DNA from: JBHELQ01 sp046262995
Lineage (GTDB): Bacteria > Actinomycetota > Thermoleophilia > Solirubrobacterales > Thermoleophilaceae
Reading direction: 5' to 3'
Assembly (NCBI GenBank): GCA_046262995.1
Contig: JBHELQ010000102.1
Location: 1 to 28,677 of the forward strand
DNA: 28,677 nucleotides
Under the pieces are notes generated by a model that did not search any database, was not told where the DNA came from, and was given only the letters and a program-made list of their open reading frames with translations. A program made the translations under genes and the position numbers. This document shows positions 15,867 to 23,639 of the stretch, in pieces (position 1 is the first letter of the stretch; each line of letters begins with the position of its first letter).

Positions 15867-16751
15867 ATGAGCGACAGGGCCGAGTGGAGGTCGAGCGAGC
15901 TGGGCGAGATGCGGGAGCTCGAGCTCACGGGCGGCCCGCTGCGGGCCTACGTGCGCGGCCAGGGTCCCGCGATCGTCTTCGTCCACGGCCTGCTCGTGAA
16001 CGCCAACCTCTGGCGCAAGGTCGTCCCGGGGCTCGCGAAGGACTTCCGCTGCATCTCGCTGGACCTGCCGCTCGGCTCACACCTGGTCGGGGCGCCCGAC
16101 GCGGACCTGAGCCCGACCGGCCTAGCGGACATGATCGGCGAAGCGATCGGCGCGCTCGGCGCCGAGAACGCCACGGTCGTCGGCAACGACACGGGGGGTG
16201 GCCTGTGCCAGGTCTTCGCCACCCGCAGCCCCGACCGGCTCGGACGTCTGGTCCTGACCTCCAGCGACGCCTTCGAGAACTTCCCGCCGCGCTTCTTCAG
16301 GAACGTGCTCGCGCCCGCGCGGGTCCCGGCCGTCGTCCCGCTCGCGTTCGCCGCCCTTCGCATGCGCGGGCCGCGCCGCCTCCCGATCGCCTTCGGCTGG
16401 CTCACCCACAGCTCGATCGAGCGCGAGGCCGAGGACAGCTACGCCCTTCCGCCGCTGACCAGACGGGAGATCCGGCGTGACCTGGCCCGGGTGCTGAAGG
16501 GCCTGAATCCGCGCTACACGCTCGACGCGGCCGAGCGGCTCGCGGGCTTCGACAAGCCGGTCCTGATCGCGTGGTCGGCCGACGACCGCTTCCTGCCGCG
16601 CGAGCACGCCGAGCGGCTGGCGACGATCATCCCCGACGCGCGGCTCGAGTGGATCGAGGACTCGCGCACCTTCTCGCCCGAGGACCAGCCCGCCCGGCTC
16701 GCGGAGCTGATCGCCGGCTTCGTGCGGCAGGGCGCGCCCGCCGCCGCCTGA
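15867..16751 (+). CDS. Alpha/beta hydrolase with Asp nucleophile (dehalogenase/epoxide hydrolase-like)
   Basis: This 294-residue protein has the oxyanion HG at 40-41 (VFVHGLLVNANLW) and elbow VGNDTGGGL with Asp108 in place of Ser, as in haloalkane dehalogenases and epoxide hydrolases. A mainly helical lid is at about 130-215, and WSADDRFLP carries the third acid. The position of the catalytic His, usually GHF-like near the C-terminus, reads DSRTFSPEDQP, so the His appears replaced (about Thr268). Activity may therefore be altered. The ATG at 15867 has AAAGGAG 6 nt upstream; earlier in-frame ATGs lie within the operator region. It is probably repressed by the divergent TetR protein. Confidence 0.85.
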   Translation: MSDRAEWRSSELGEMRELELTGGPLRAYVRGQGPAIVFVHGLLVNANLWRKVVPGLAKDFRCISLDLPLGSHLVGAPDADLSPTGLADMIGEAIGALGAENATVVGNDTGGGLCQVFATRSPDRLGRLVLTSSDAFENFPPRFFRNVLAPARVPAVVPLAFAALRMRGPRRLPIAFGWLTHSSIEREAEDSYALPPLTRREIRRDLARVLKGLNPRYTLDAAERLAGFDKPVLIAWSADDRFLPREHAERLATIIPDARLEWIEDSRTFSPEDQPARLAELIAGFVRQGAPAAA

Positions 16752-16756
16752 GCTGG

Positions 16757-17917
16757 CTAGTTCAGCCGCTCGACGATCATGGCCTCGCCCTGTCCCTGGG
16801 CGACGCACATGGTCTCGAGCCCGATCGTCTTGTCGTCGGTCTCGAGGCCGTTCAGCAGCGTGGTCATGATCCGCGCGCCGGTCATGCCGAAGGGGTGCCC
16901 CAGGGCGATGGCCCCCCCGTGCGGGTTCATCTTCTCGAGCGGGATGTCGCACTGGTCCATGATCGGGATCACCTGCGCGGCGAAGGCCTCGTTCAGCTCG
17001 ACCGTGTCCACGTCCTCGATCGCCATCCCGGCCCTGTCCAGCACCTTCTTGATCGCGCCGATCGGCGCGACGCCCATGATCTCGGGCTCGAGCGCGGCCG
17101 TGGCCGCCGTGACGATGCGCGCCCGCGGCTGGACCCCGAGCTCCTTGGCCTTGTCGGCCGACATCACGAGCACCGCGGCGGCGCCGTCGTTGAGGGGGCA
17201 GGAGTTGCCCGCCGTGACCTTGCCGTCCTCCTTGAAGGCGGGGTCGAGCGAGGCGAGCTTCTCGAGCGTCGAGCTGGCCCGGGGCCCGTCGTCCTTCGCC
17301 ACCTGGTCGCCGTTGACCGGGACCGGCACGATCTCGCGGTCGAAGAAGCCGTTCTCCTGCGACTGGACGGCGAGCTCCTGCGAGCGCTGCGCGTACTTGT
17401 CCATGTCGGAGCGGCTGACCTCGTACTTCTCGGCCACGTTCTCGGCCGTCATGCCCATGGAGATGTAGACGTCGGGCTGCCCGTTCTTGCCCTGGAGGTT
17501 CTCGTTCTGGTCCTCCTTGCGGGCGCCCTCGGTGGCCTCGTTGTAGCGGGACACCCATTCGACGCCGGCCGCGATGTAGACGTCGCCCTGGCCGCTGACG
17601 ACGCCGTTGGCGGCCTGCCGGATGGACTCGAGGCTGGAGGCGCAGTAGCGCGAGATCGTGGCGCCGTTCACGGAGATCGGCAGCTTCTCGGACAGCAGCA
17701 CCATGATGCGGGCGATGTTGAACGCCTGGAGGCCCTGGGGGATGCCGCAGCCGCAGTAGAGCTCCTCGACCGAAGCGGGGTCGACCTGCTCGTTGCGCTC
17801 GAGCAGCCTGTCCACGACGTAGGCGCCCATCTCGTCGGGACGAAGCTGGGCAAGGGAGCCCTTGAAGGCTCGCCCGATGGGCGTGCGGACGGCATCGACG
17901 ATCACTGCTTCGGGCAT
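16757..17917 (-). CDS. Thiolase (acetyl-CoA C-acyltransferase)
   Basis: This 386-residue thiolase catalyses thiolytic cleavage or condensation of acyl-CoAs. The nucleophile is Cys92 (SRYCASSLESI) and the active-site loop residue NEAFAAQ is present. Catalytic His341 lies in GGAIALGHPFGMTGAR and the second Cys371 in ETMCVAQGQGEAM. The Cys92 context has Arg-Tyr instead of the commoner Arg-Gln, and Asn-Pro-His precedes GG. Both are seen in some FadA-like actinobacterial enzymes as far as I recall. A Shine-Dalgarno AAAGGAG lies 13 nt before the ATG. No hydratase/dehydrogenase partner is adjacent, so degradative versus biosynthetic use is undecided. It lies 40 nt downstream of egtD. Confidence 0.93.
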   Translation of the reverse strand: MPEAVIVDAVRTPIGRAFKGSLAQLRPDEMGAYVVDRLLERNEQVDPASVEELYCGCGIPQGLQAFNIARIMVLLSEKLPISVNGATISRYCASSLESIRQAANGVVSGQGDVYIAAGVEWVSRYNEATEGARKEDQNENLQGKNGQPDVYISMGMTAENVAEKYEVSRSDMDKYAQRSQELAVQSQENGFFDREIVPVPVNGDQVAKDDGPRASSTLEKLASLDPAFKEDGKVTAGNSCPLNDGAAAVLVMSADKAKELGVQPRARIVTAATAALEPEIMGVAPIGAIKKVLDRAGMAIEDVDTVELNEAFAAQVIPIMDQCDIPLEKMNPHGGAIALGHPFGMTGARIMTTLLNGLETDDKTIGLETMCVAQGQGEAMIVERLN

Positions 17918-17957
17918 GGCGGCGTTCGTTCTCCTTTGCGTAGAGGGGCCTTGAAGG

Positions 17958-18935
17958 CTACTTGCAGCTCGGAGTGGAGACGCTCAGCCCGAAGAGGGCG
18001 TCGTCGTCGGTCAGGAAGTCGCCCACCCGCAGGCCGGCGGCGTCGAGCTCCTCCTCGACCCCCTCCGGCGTGAACTTGGCGGAGATCTCGGTGCGGATCT
18101 CCTCGCCGTCCGCCAGCTCCAGCTCCAGCTCCGCGCCGGGAATGCTGACCCTCTGGGCGCCAACCGCCCGGAGGCGCATCTCGATCCAGGAGCGCTCGGA
18201 GTCGAAGGCGGCCACGTGCTCGAAGGCCTCCGGCTCGAAGTCGGCGTCCAGGCCGTCGTTCAGAACGCGCAGGACGTTTCGGTTGAACTCCCCCGTCACC
18301 CCCTGTCCGTCGTTGTAGGCCGCCTCGAGCACGGCGGGGTCCTTGACCAGGTCCGTACCCAGGAGCAGCCGATCCTCCGGTCCCATCACCCGGCCGAGCC
18401 GCTCGAGGAACTCCGCGCGCTCACCGGGGAAGAGGTTTCCGATCGTCCCGCCGAGGAACGCGAACAGCCGCCGGCGGCCAGCCGGGATGCGCTCCAGGTC
18501 GCGCCCGAAGTCGCCCACCACGCCGTGCACGCGCAGCCCGGGGTAGAGCTCGACGAGCTCGACTGCGCAGTCCTGCACCACCGACTCGTCCACGTCCAGC
18601 GGCACGTAGCGCCTGAGCCCGCCCTGGGCGGCCATCGCATAGAGCAGGGCGCGGGTCTTCGAGGCCGTGCCGGAGCCGATTTCGACGAGCTCCTCGCAAC
18701 CGTCGACGATCTCGGGAGCTTGGCGGTTCAGGATCGCCCGCTCGCAGCGCGTCGGGTAGTACTCGGGCAGCGTCGTGATGCGATCGAACAGCTGCGAGCC
18801 GCGGGTGTCGTAGAAGTACTTGGGCGAGAGCTCGCGCGGCTCGCGGTTCAGACCCTCGCGCACGTCCCGGGCCATCGTGTCGCGCACGGGATGACGCTCG
18901 ATGCGCACGTCGGGCTCGGCGGTCAGAAGCTCCAT
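17958..18935 (-). CDS. egtD: L-histidine N-alpha-methyltransferase EgtD
   Basis: This 325-residue SAM-dependent enzyme trimethylates histidine to hercynine, the first step of ergothioneine synthesis. Family motifs are SPKYFYDTRGSQLFDRI at about 37-53, EYYPTRCERAIL at 58-69, the SAM loop EIGSGTASKT at 85-94, and FLGGTIGNLFP. The late IEMRLRA and SAKFTPEG elements are also present. Length fits the family (about 320). The ATG at 18935 follows the egtB stop by one nucleotide, so the two are a coupled unit. egtA, egtC and egtE are not in the window. Confidence 0.95.
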   Translation of the reverse strand: MELLTAEPDVRIERHPVRDTMARDVREGLNREPRELSPKYFYDTRGSQLFDRITTLPEYYPTRCERAILNRQAPEIVDGCEELVEIGSGTASKTRALLYAMAAQGGLRRYVPLDVDESVVQDCAVELVELYPGLRVHGVVGDFGRDLERIPAGRRRLFAFLGGTIGNLFPGERAEFLERLGRVMGPEDRLLLGTDLVKDPAVLEAAYNDGQGVTGEFNRNVLRVLNDGLDADFEPEAFEHVAAFDSERSWIEMRLRAVGAQRVSIPGAELELELADGEEIRTEISAKFTPEGVEEELDAAGLRVGDFLTDDDALFGLSVSTPSCK

Positions 18936-18936
18936 G

Positions 18937-20154
18937 TCATCCCTGCACTACGCAGCGAAAGCCCGAGAAGATCTGCCTGCGCTGCGGGTGGTCCCAGTTG
19001 CGAAAGCTCGGACGCGCGACTCGCGGGCGGGTCGCCCAGGCGGCGCCCCGCAGGACCCTGAAGCCCGCGCCGAAGAAGGCCTCCGAGTACTCCGGGTAGG
19101 GAAAGGCCCGGAAGCCCGGGTAGCCGTCGAAATCCGTCGCGGTCCACTCCCAGCAGTCGCCGACGAACGGACCGGCCGGCCCCGGTCCGAAGTCGAGCTG
19201 GTCGAGGTTGCCGCGACGCCCGCCATGGGTGCGCGCCGCCTTCTCCCACTCCGCCTCGGTCGGTAGGCGGGCTCCCCGCCAGCGCGCGAACGCGTCGGCC
19301 TCGTACCACGAGACGTGCATGACGGGCAGGTCCGGCTCCAGCGGCCCCGTGCGCTCGAAGCGGCGCACCCGGCCGTCGCCCGACCAGTAGAGAGGGCGCT
19401 GCCAGCCCTCGGCTTGGCGGACGGCCCAGCCCGACTCGCTCCAGAGCTCCGGCCGCTCATACCCGCCGTCCTCGACGAAAGCCGTGAAGTCGCCGTTCGT
19501 CACCGGCCGCGAGCCGATCTCGAAGGCGTCGAGGTACAGCTCCCGGGCGGGGCGCTCGTTGTCGTAGGCGAAGCCGTGGCCGGCGTCGCCCATCACGAAC
19601 GGGCCGGCCTCCACGGGCAGGGTCGGCCCATCCGTTCGCTCCACCCGATCGCCGGCACGGCGGTCCGGAGCGAAGACGCCCGCGTCGGCGAGCTGCAGGG
19701 TCTGAAGCATCGTCTCGTTGTGCTGCTGCTCGTGCTGAAGGACCATGTCCCAGATCGGTCCCGGGCGCTCTTCCCGCGCCAGCGCCGAGAGGGTGCGCTC
19801 GCGCACCCGATCCATGAACTCGATCGCCTCCGCGCGGCGAAGGTAGGGCAGCTCGCCCCTGTCGTGGCGGGGAGTCTCGTCCGCGTCGTACACCGCCTGC
19901 AGGTCGGCGCGAAGCGGCTCCAGGCCGAGCGTCCGTTCGGCGATCCAGAGGTCCTCGAACGCCGCGATGTGCCCGAGGTCCCACACCAGCGGGCTCATCA
20001 GCGGATCGTGGACGCGGTTCAGGTCCTGCTCGGAGACCGGCGCCACCAGCGCCAGGGTCCGCCCGCGCGACTCCTCGAGGCCCGCGGCCAGGGCCTGCTC
20101 GTCCAGCGGCTCGACCCCTCCAAGGGGCGATGTGTCGTAGGTCTGGGAGCGCAC
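18937..20154 (-). CDS. egtB: Ergothioneine sulfoxide synthase EgtB
   Basis: This 405-residue non-heme iron enzyme joins a thiol donor to hercynine with O2. The N-terminal DinB-like helical domain carries the iron ligands His62 (DLGHIAAFEDLW), His141 and His145 (LQHEQQHNETM); the spacing resembles the characterised mycobacterial enzyme. The C-terminal FGE-sulfatase domain starts near GPFVMGDAG. It includes LPTEAEWEKAAR, DCWEWTATDFDGYPGF and FRVLRGAAWATRP, ending RNWDHPQRRQIFSGFRC. The thiol (gamma-glutamylcysteine or cysteine) cannot be told from this. The start is GTG 20154-20152 with no strong Shine-Dalgarno; it is 49 nt after the dodecin stop and may be co-transcribed. Confidence 0.95.
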   Translation of the reverse strand: MRSQTYDTSPLGGVEPLDEQALAAGLEESRGRTLALVAPVSEQDLNRVHDPLMSPLVWDLGHIAAFEDLWIAERTLGLEPLRADLQAVYDADETPRHDRGELPYLRRAEAIEFMDRVRERTLSALAREERPGPIWDMVLQHEQQHNETMLQTLQLADAGVFAPDRRAGDRVERTDGPTLPVEAGPFVMGDAGHGFAYDNERPARELYLDAFEIGSRPVTNGDFTAFVEDGGYERPELWSESGWAVRQAEGWQRPLYWSGDGRVRRFERTGPLEPDLPVMHVSWYEADAFARWRGARLPTEAEWEKAARTHGGRRGNLDQLDFGPGPAGPFVGDCWEWTATDFDGYPGFRAFPYPEYSEAFFGAGFRVLRGAAWATRPRVARPSFRNWDHPQRRQIFSGFRCVVQG

Positions 20155-20203
20155 AGGGTGGTTGGGCGAAGCCTCTTAAGCAGTCCCGCGGGGCCGCTGC
20201 GTG

Positions 20204-20410
20204 TTACTCGGTGACGCGCTCGATCAGGAACGAGATGCGGACCAGGGCGCGCCACTCGTTCAGGTCGTCGCCGCGCAAACCGGTCGAGACCACGTCCACG
20301 GCCTTGATGTTGCGCAGGCTTTGCCGCGCGTCGCTCAGGGCCGCCTGTACGGCGGCGTCGGACCCGTCCGGTGAGCTGCCGACGACCTCGATGATCTTGG
20401 TGACCGCCAC
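20204..20410 (-). CDS. Dodecin family protein
   Basis: This 68-residue dodecin-fold protein (beta-alpha-beta-beta) starts AVTKIIEVVGSSPDGSDAAVQAAL and ends VRISFLIE. Dodecins form 12-mers that store flavin or related ligands. The canonical aromatic that stacks on flavin, in an RWFEV-type context, is here IKAVDV (Ala37-Val38). The only Trp is Trp53 in the second strand, so ligand binding may differ. The start is GTG 20410-20408 with an excellent Shine-Dalgarno. It sits between the LLM-family flavin/F420 enzyme and egtB. Confidence 0.88.
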   Translation of the reverse strand: MAVTKIIEVVGSSPDGSDAAVQAALSDARQSLRNIKAVDVVSTGLRGDDLNEWRALVRISFLIERVTE

Positions 20411-20416
20411 TGGGTT

Positions 20417-20471
20417 CCTCCTTGGAATCGTCTGAGGGGCTGAACCTAACCGGCCTACCCGGGCGGGGCAA
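20417..20471 (-). promoter_or_regulatory. Promoter and ribosome site of the dodecin gene
   Basis: On the minus strand TTGCCC (20471-20466), a 17-nt spacer, TAGGTT (20448-20443), and a leader with AAGGAGG (20423-20417) 6 nt before the GTG. This is the best complete promoter plus Shine-Dalgarno set in the region and may also drive egtBD. It overlaps the last codons of the LLM gene. Confidence 0.55.
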
Positions 20472-21435
20472 GCGCCTCCACGAGCTCACCGTAGGCGTCG
20501 GGGCCCGCCGACCCGTCCCCGGGCACGATCATCAGGACCGGCAGGGTGATTCCGCGCTCGACGAACTCCGCCAGGCGCTTTCGCTGCTCCGCCGGCTCGC
20601 CGAGCACGAAGATGTCCTCGATCAGCTCCTGCGGGGCGGCCTGCAGGGCCCGCTTGCGGTCGCCCTCGCGCCACGCCTCGACGAGCGGGTCGATGGCGTC
20701 CCCGTAGCCGAGCCAGCGAAAGTACTTCTCGTACACCGGCACGGTCGCGTAGGCGCAGAACATCCAGCGGGCCATCGCGGCCGTCTGCTCCGGGTCGCCC
20801 TGGATGCAGAAGAAGCGGCACAGGACCTCGGTCGCGCCGGCCTCCTTTCCGCCCTGGTCCTCACCTGCGCGGATCTCGTCGATCACCTGCTCGACCGAAG
20901 CCAGCGGAGTGAAGTTCACGAACGCGCCGTCGCCGAGCTCCCCCGCCAGCTGAAGCATCTTGCCCCGCAGGCCCGCGATCACGATCGGCACCGGCTGCTC
21001 GGGAGGCTGCTCGAGCTTGAAGCCGCCCCCCGCGCGCTCCCCCGCGAGCGCCGCGCGGAGGAACTCGACGGACTCGCGCACCCGCGTCAGAGGCTTCTCG
21101 AACGGGATCCCGTTCCAGCGCTCGACGATCACGTTGGACGACGAGCCGATACCCAGGCAGAAGCGACCGCCGGAGAGCTCCTGGAGTGCCGCGGCGTGCT
21201 GGGCCAGCACCGCCGGCCCGCGCGTGAAGACGTTCACGACTCCGGTGCCCACGCGCATCCGCTCGGTGGCCATCGCGGCGACCGTCACCGGCGTGAAGCC
21301 GTCGTGACCCGAGACCTCGCCGGGCCAGCCGTCGGTGTAGCCCGCCTGCTCGGCTGCGCGCAGGATGGGAGCCCGCTCCGGCAGCTTCAACCCGGGCAGG
21401 TCGATCGAGAGGCCCCAGCGGCGTTCGGCGGCCAT
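20455..21435 (-). CDS. LLM class (luciferase-like) F420-dependent oxidoreductase
   Basis: This 326-residue TIM-barrel enzyme belongs to the bacterial luciferase/F420 superfamily. Family elements are GYTDGWPGEVSGHDGFTPV near 32-50, RMRVGTGVVNVFTRGPAVLAQHAAAL, and ELSGGRFCLGIGSSSN with the phosphate-binding GIGSS. IVIAGLRGKMLQLAGELGDG is a later element. The class uses FMN or F420; F420 is favoured by the actinobacterial setting but not proven. The substrate is unknown. The ATG at 21435 lies 9 nt after a TAGGGT -10, so it is probably leaderless. It heads the minus-strand group dodecin-egtB-egtD-thiolase, although dodecin has its own promoter. Confidence 0.88.
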   Translation of the reverse strand: MAAERRWGLSIDLPGLKLPERAPILRAAEQAGYTDGWPGEVSGHDGFTPVTVAAMATERMRVGTGVVNVFTRGPAVLAQHAAALQELSGGRFCLGIGSSSNVIVERWNGIPFEKPLTRVRESVEFLRAALAGERAGGGFKLEQPPEQPVPIVIAGLRGKMLQLAGELGDGAFVNFTPLASVEQVIDEIRAGEDQGGKEAGATEVLCRFFCIQGDPEQTAAMARWMFCAYATVPVYEKYFRWLGYGDAIDPLVEAWREGDRKRALQAAPQELIEDIFVLGEPAEQRKRLAEFVERGITLPVLMIVPGDGSAGPDAYGELVEALAPPG

Positions 21436-21444
21436 AGTGCGGGG

Positions 21445-21450
21445 ACCCTA
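21445..21450 (-). promoter_or_regulatory. -10 hexamer (TAGGGT) for the LLM-family gene
   Basis: TAGGGT ends 9 nt before the ATG at 21435. The 63-bp gap to the divergent membrane-protein gene thus holds two back-to-back near-leaderless promoters. Confidence 0.4.
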
Positions 21451-21461
21451 ACCGCTCCCAC

Positions 21462-21490
21462 TTGGCTCGGCTGGCCGGCCGTAGTAGCTT
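21462..21490 (+). promoter_or_regulatory. Promoter of the membrane protein gene
   Basis: TTGGCT (21462-21467), a 17-nt spacer and TAGCTT (21485-21490), which ends 8 nt before the ATG. There is no Shine-Dalgarno. The 20 bases from 21484 resemble those before glpX (15 of 20 identical). Confidence 0.5.
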
Positions 21491-21498
21491 TCCGCACG

Positions 21499-22479
21499 AT
21501 GGAAGCGCCTGACCGCGAAGCGGTCGACTCGGGCTCTGGGGGAGGAGCCGGCACCGCGGTTCTGGAGCCGCCGGGGGAGACCCAGGACGAGCACCGCGAA
21601 CACGAGGAGAAGCACTCCAAGCTGCCGCACCTGTGGGCGGACCGGCCGCTGCCCGTGCGGATCTTCCTGATCACGATCCCACCCGCGCTGTTCGGCTCGC
21701 TCTGCGGCTGGGTGCTCGGCGAAAGCAAGGTCGCATACCTGATCCTCACGCTGCCCGTGGCGATCCTGCTGCAGATCGTGGTCGGCCTCGAGCACCGCAA
21801 CGCGCGCGAGGCGATGTTCAGGGGGTTCGTCGCCGGCGGCTTCTTCGGCGGCTTCATCCTGATCGTCAATCAGATCCTGATCGACACCGAGCCCAAGTTC
21901 GAGCTGAAGGACCCGAAGTGGCAGCTCGCGATCATCACCGCGGTCTTCGGCGCGATCCTCTGTCGGATCGGCCGCGGCCAGCGGATCGAGCTCGAGAAGG
22001 ACAAGCCCTACTTCGACCGCTCGCGGGTGTCCCGGGGGGAGCTCGTCGGGATGGCGGCCGGCCTGTTGCTCCTGGGCGCGATGTTCCTGCCCTGGTTCGC
22101 CACGAGCGGCAGCAACCCGCACTCGAGGATCAACACCGCCCACATCGGTCCCGGCGAGATGGCCAACGCCTGGGAGACCTTCAAGTTGCTCGACGCGCTC
22201 CTGGTGCTGGCCCTGATCGCGCCGTTCATCCTCACCTGGATCCTGATTCGCGGCCACGCGCTCACGTGGCGACCGGGCGAGCTGACCGCGATCGCGGGCA
22301 TCACGGCGTTCATCCTGATCCTCTGCAACGGCATCATCCTCGGGAAGCCCAAGCCGGGCATCGAGATCTCGCTCTCGATCGGCTATTTCGTCGGCTTGCT
22401 GGCGGCTGCGGGCCTCGTCTACGCGGGCTATCTGCGGCAGTCGCACTACACGGACAACAAGCCGCCGGGCGTCCTGTAG
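21499..22479 (+). CDS. Multi-pass membrane protein of unknown function
   Basis: I do not recognise this 326-residue protein. Residues 1-55 are a polar, acidic and His-containing tail (EHREHEEKHSKLPH), probably cytoplasmic. About eight membrane helices follow. They include IFLITIPPALFGSLCGWVLG, VAYLILTLPVAILLQIVVG, FVAGGFFGGFILIVNQILI, AIITAVFGAILCRIG and GMAAGLLLLGAMFLPWF. Two or three more lie before the polar C-terminus. The ATG 8 nt after a -10 sets the start; a long same-frame stretch upstream is a shadow of the LLM gene. It is followed 11 nt later by glpX. No transport signature was recognised. Confidence 0.75.
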   Translation: MEAPDREAVDSGSGGGAGTAVLEPPGETQDEHREHEEKHSKLPHLWADRPLPVRIFLITIPPALFGSLCGWVLGESKVAYLILTLPVAILLQIVVGLEHRNAREAMFRGFVAGGFFGGFILIVNQILIDTEPKFELKDPKWQLAIITAVFGAILCRIGRGQRIELEKDKPYFDRSRVSRGELVGMAAGLLLLGAMFLPWFATSGSNPHSRINTAHIGPGEMANAWETFKLLDALLVLALIAPFILTWILIRGHALTWRPGELTAIAGITAFILILCNGIILGKPKPGIEISLSIGYFVGLLAAAGLVYAGYLRQSHYTDNKPPGVL

Positions 22480-22482
22480 CTT
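22477..22482 (+). promoter_or_regulatory. -10 hexamer (TAGCTT) formed partly by a stop codon
   Basis: TAGCTT ends 8 nt before the ATG at 22491. Its first three bases are the stop codon of the membrane protein gene. No convincing -35 at 16-18 nt was found. Confidence 0.4.
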
Positions 22483-22490
22483 CCGCGCCG

Positions 22491-23525
22491 ATGGAGGGGC
22501 GCATGGCCACGGAGGCGGCGGCCGGGACGACCGCCGACGGGCATCGTCCGGATCGCAACCTCGCCCTCGAGCTCGTGCGGACGACCGAGTACGCGGCGCT
22601 CGCGGCCGCCCGCTGGATCGGCCGCGGCGACAAGATCGCCGCCGACCAGGCCGCCGTGGACGCGATGCGGATGCTGCTGGACACGGTGAGCATGCAGGGA
22701 CACGTGGTGATCGGCGAGGGCGAGAAGGACGAGGCCCCGATGCTCTACAACGGCGAGCGCGTCGGCGGCGGCTCGACGCCGGAGGTCGATGTCGCCGTCG
22801 ACCCGCTCGAGGGCACGGACCTGTGCGCGAAGGGCATGCCGAACGCGATAGCCACGATCGCCGTCTCGGACCGAGGCACGATGTTCGACCCGGGGCCCTG
22901 CGTGTACATGCTGAAGATGGCGACCTCCAGGGACCTCGCCCACCTGCTCGAGCTGGAGCGCCCGCTCGGGGAGACGCTCCAGCTGATGGCGAGGGAGAAG
23001 GGCTCCGACGTCGGGGACCTCGTCGTGATCATGCTCGACCGGCCCCGCCACGAGGAGGCAATGCGCGAGATCCGCGAGGTGGGGGCGCGTATCCGCCTGA
23101 TCCCGCACGGCGATGTCTCGGCGGCGCTGGTCGCGGTCACGCAGGGCTCGGCCGTCGACCTGCTGTGGGGCATAGGCGGCACCCCTGAAGGGGTCCTGGC
23201 CGCGGCCGCGATCCAATGCATCGGCGGACAGATCCTCGGCCGGCTGTGGCCGCGCGACGAGGAGGAGCGCCGCGCCGCGCTCGACGCGGGCTACGACCTC
23301 GAGCGGGTGCTCGACAAGGACGACCTCGTGTCGGGGGAGAACGTCTTCTTCGCCGCCACCGGCGTGACCGACGGCGAGATGCTCGAGGGCGTCCACTTCA
23401 GCGGCCCGGAGGGCGCGACCACTGAGTCGATCAGCATGCGCTCGCGCTCCGGGACCGTGCGCACCGTCACGGCGCGACACGACCGCTCGAAGCTGCGCGC
23501 AATAACCGGCGAGCGCCTGGGCTGA
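22491..23525 (+). CDS. glpX: Class II fructose-1,6-bisphosphatase GlpX
   Basis: This lithium-sensitive-type phosphatase hydrolyses fructose 1,6-bisphosphate to fructose 6-phosphate in gluconeogenesis. It is the essential FBPase type of mycobacteria. It has 344 residues from the first ATG. Motifs are DRNLALELVR near 21-30, RWIGRGDKIAADQAAVDAMR, the metal site VIGEGEKDEAPML at about 73-86, and DPLEGTDL near 104-111. A C-terminal segment LLWGIGGTPEGV precedes the end. Start choice is uncertain. ATG 22491 fits a leaderless message 8 nt after TAGCTT. ATG 22503 has GGAGG inside the preceding codons and would give 340 residues. Confidence 0.93.
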   Translation: MEGRMATEAAAGTTADGHRPDRNLALELVRTTEYAALAAARWIGRGDKIAADQAAVDAMRMLLDTVSMQGHVVIGEGEKDEAPMLYNGERVGGGSTPEVDVAVDPLEGTDLCAKGMPNAIATIAVSDRGTMFDPGPCVYMLKMATSRDLAHLLELERPLGETLQLMAREKGSDVGDLVVIMLDRPRHEEAMREIREVGARIRLIPHGDVSAALVAVTQGSAVDLLWGIGGTPEGVLAAAAIQCIGGQILGRLWPRDEEERRAALDAGYDLERVLDKDDLVSGENVFFAATGVTDGEMLEGVHFSGPEGATTESISMRSRSGTVRTVTARHDRSKLRAITGERLG

Positions 23526-23639
23526 CGCCGCCACGACGGCGATGACCGTCGCCGGGCCGCGTCCTCGGTCGGCCGTGTGCGGAGCACTACGGCCTCCCTG
23601 CGTTCTTGCCCGGCTCGGTCCTCCCCGCCATGGCCGGCG
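23526..23639. other. Gap between convergent glpX and an unknown gene
   Basis: This 114-bp gap holds a weak 6-bp stem with 6-nt loop (CGACGG and CCGTCG, 23534-23551), possibly part of termination of glpX. Nothing else is clear; readings here look like GC-rich spacer. Confidence 0.3.

Noticed and set aside
17958..18935. Several antisense frames across egtD and egtB
   Set aside because: The minus-strand frames carry the complete EgtD and EgtB motifs; the antisense readings have no recognisable domain and shadow composition.
23534..23551. Hairpin after glpX as a terminator
   Set aside because: Only a 6-bp stem in very GC-rich DNA and no U-tract; kept as a comment in the gap entry rather than as a terminator.
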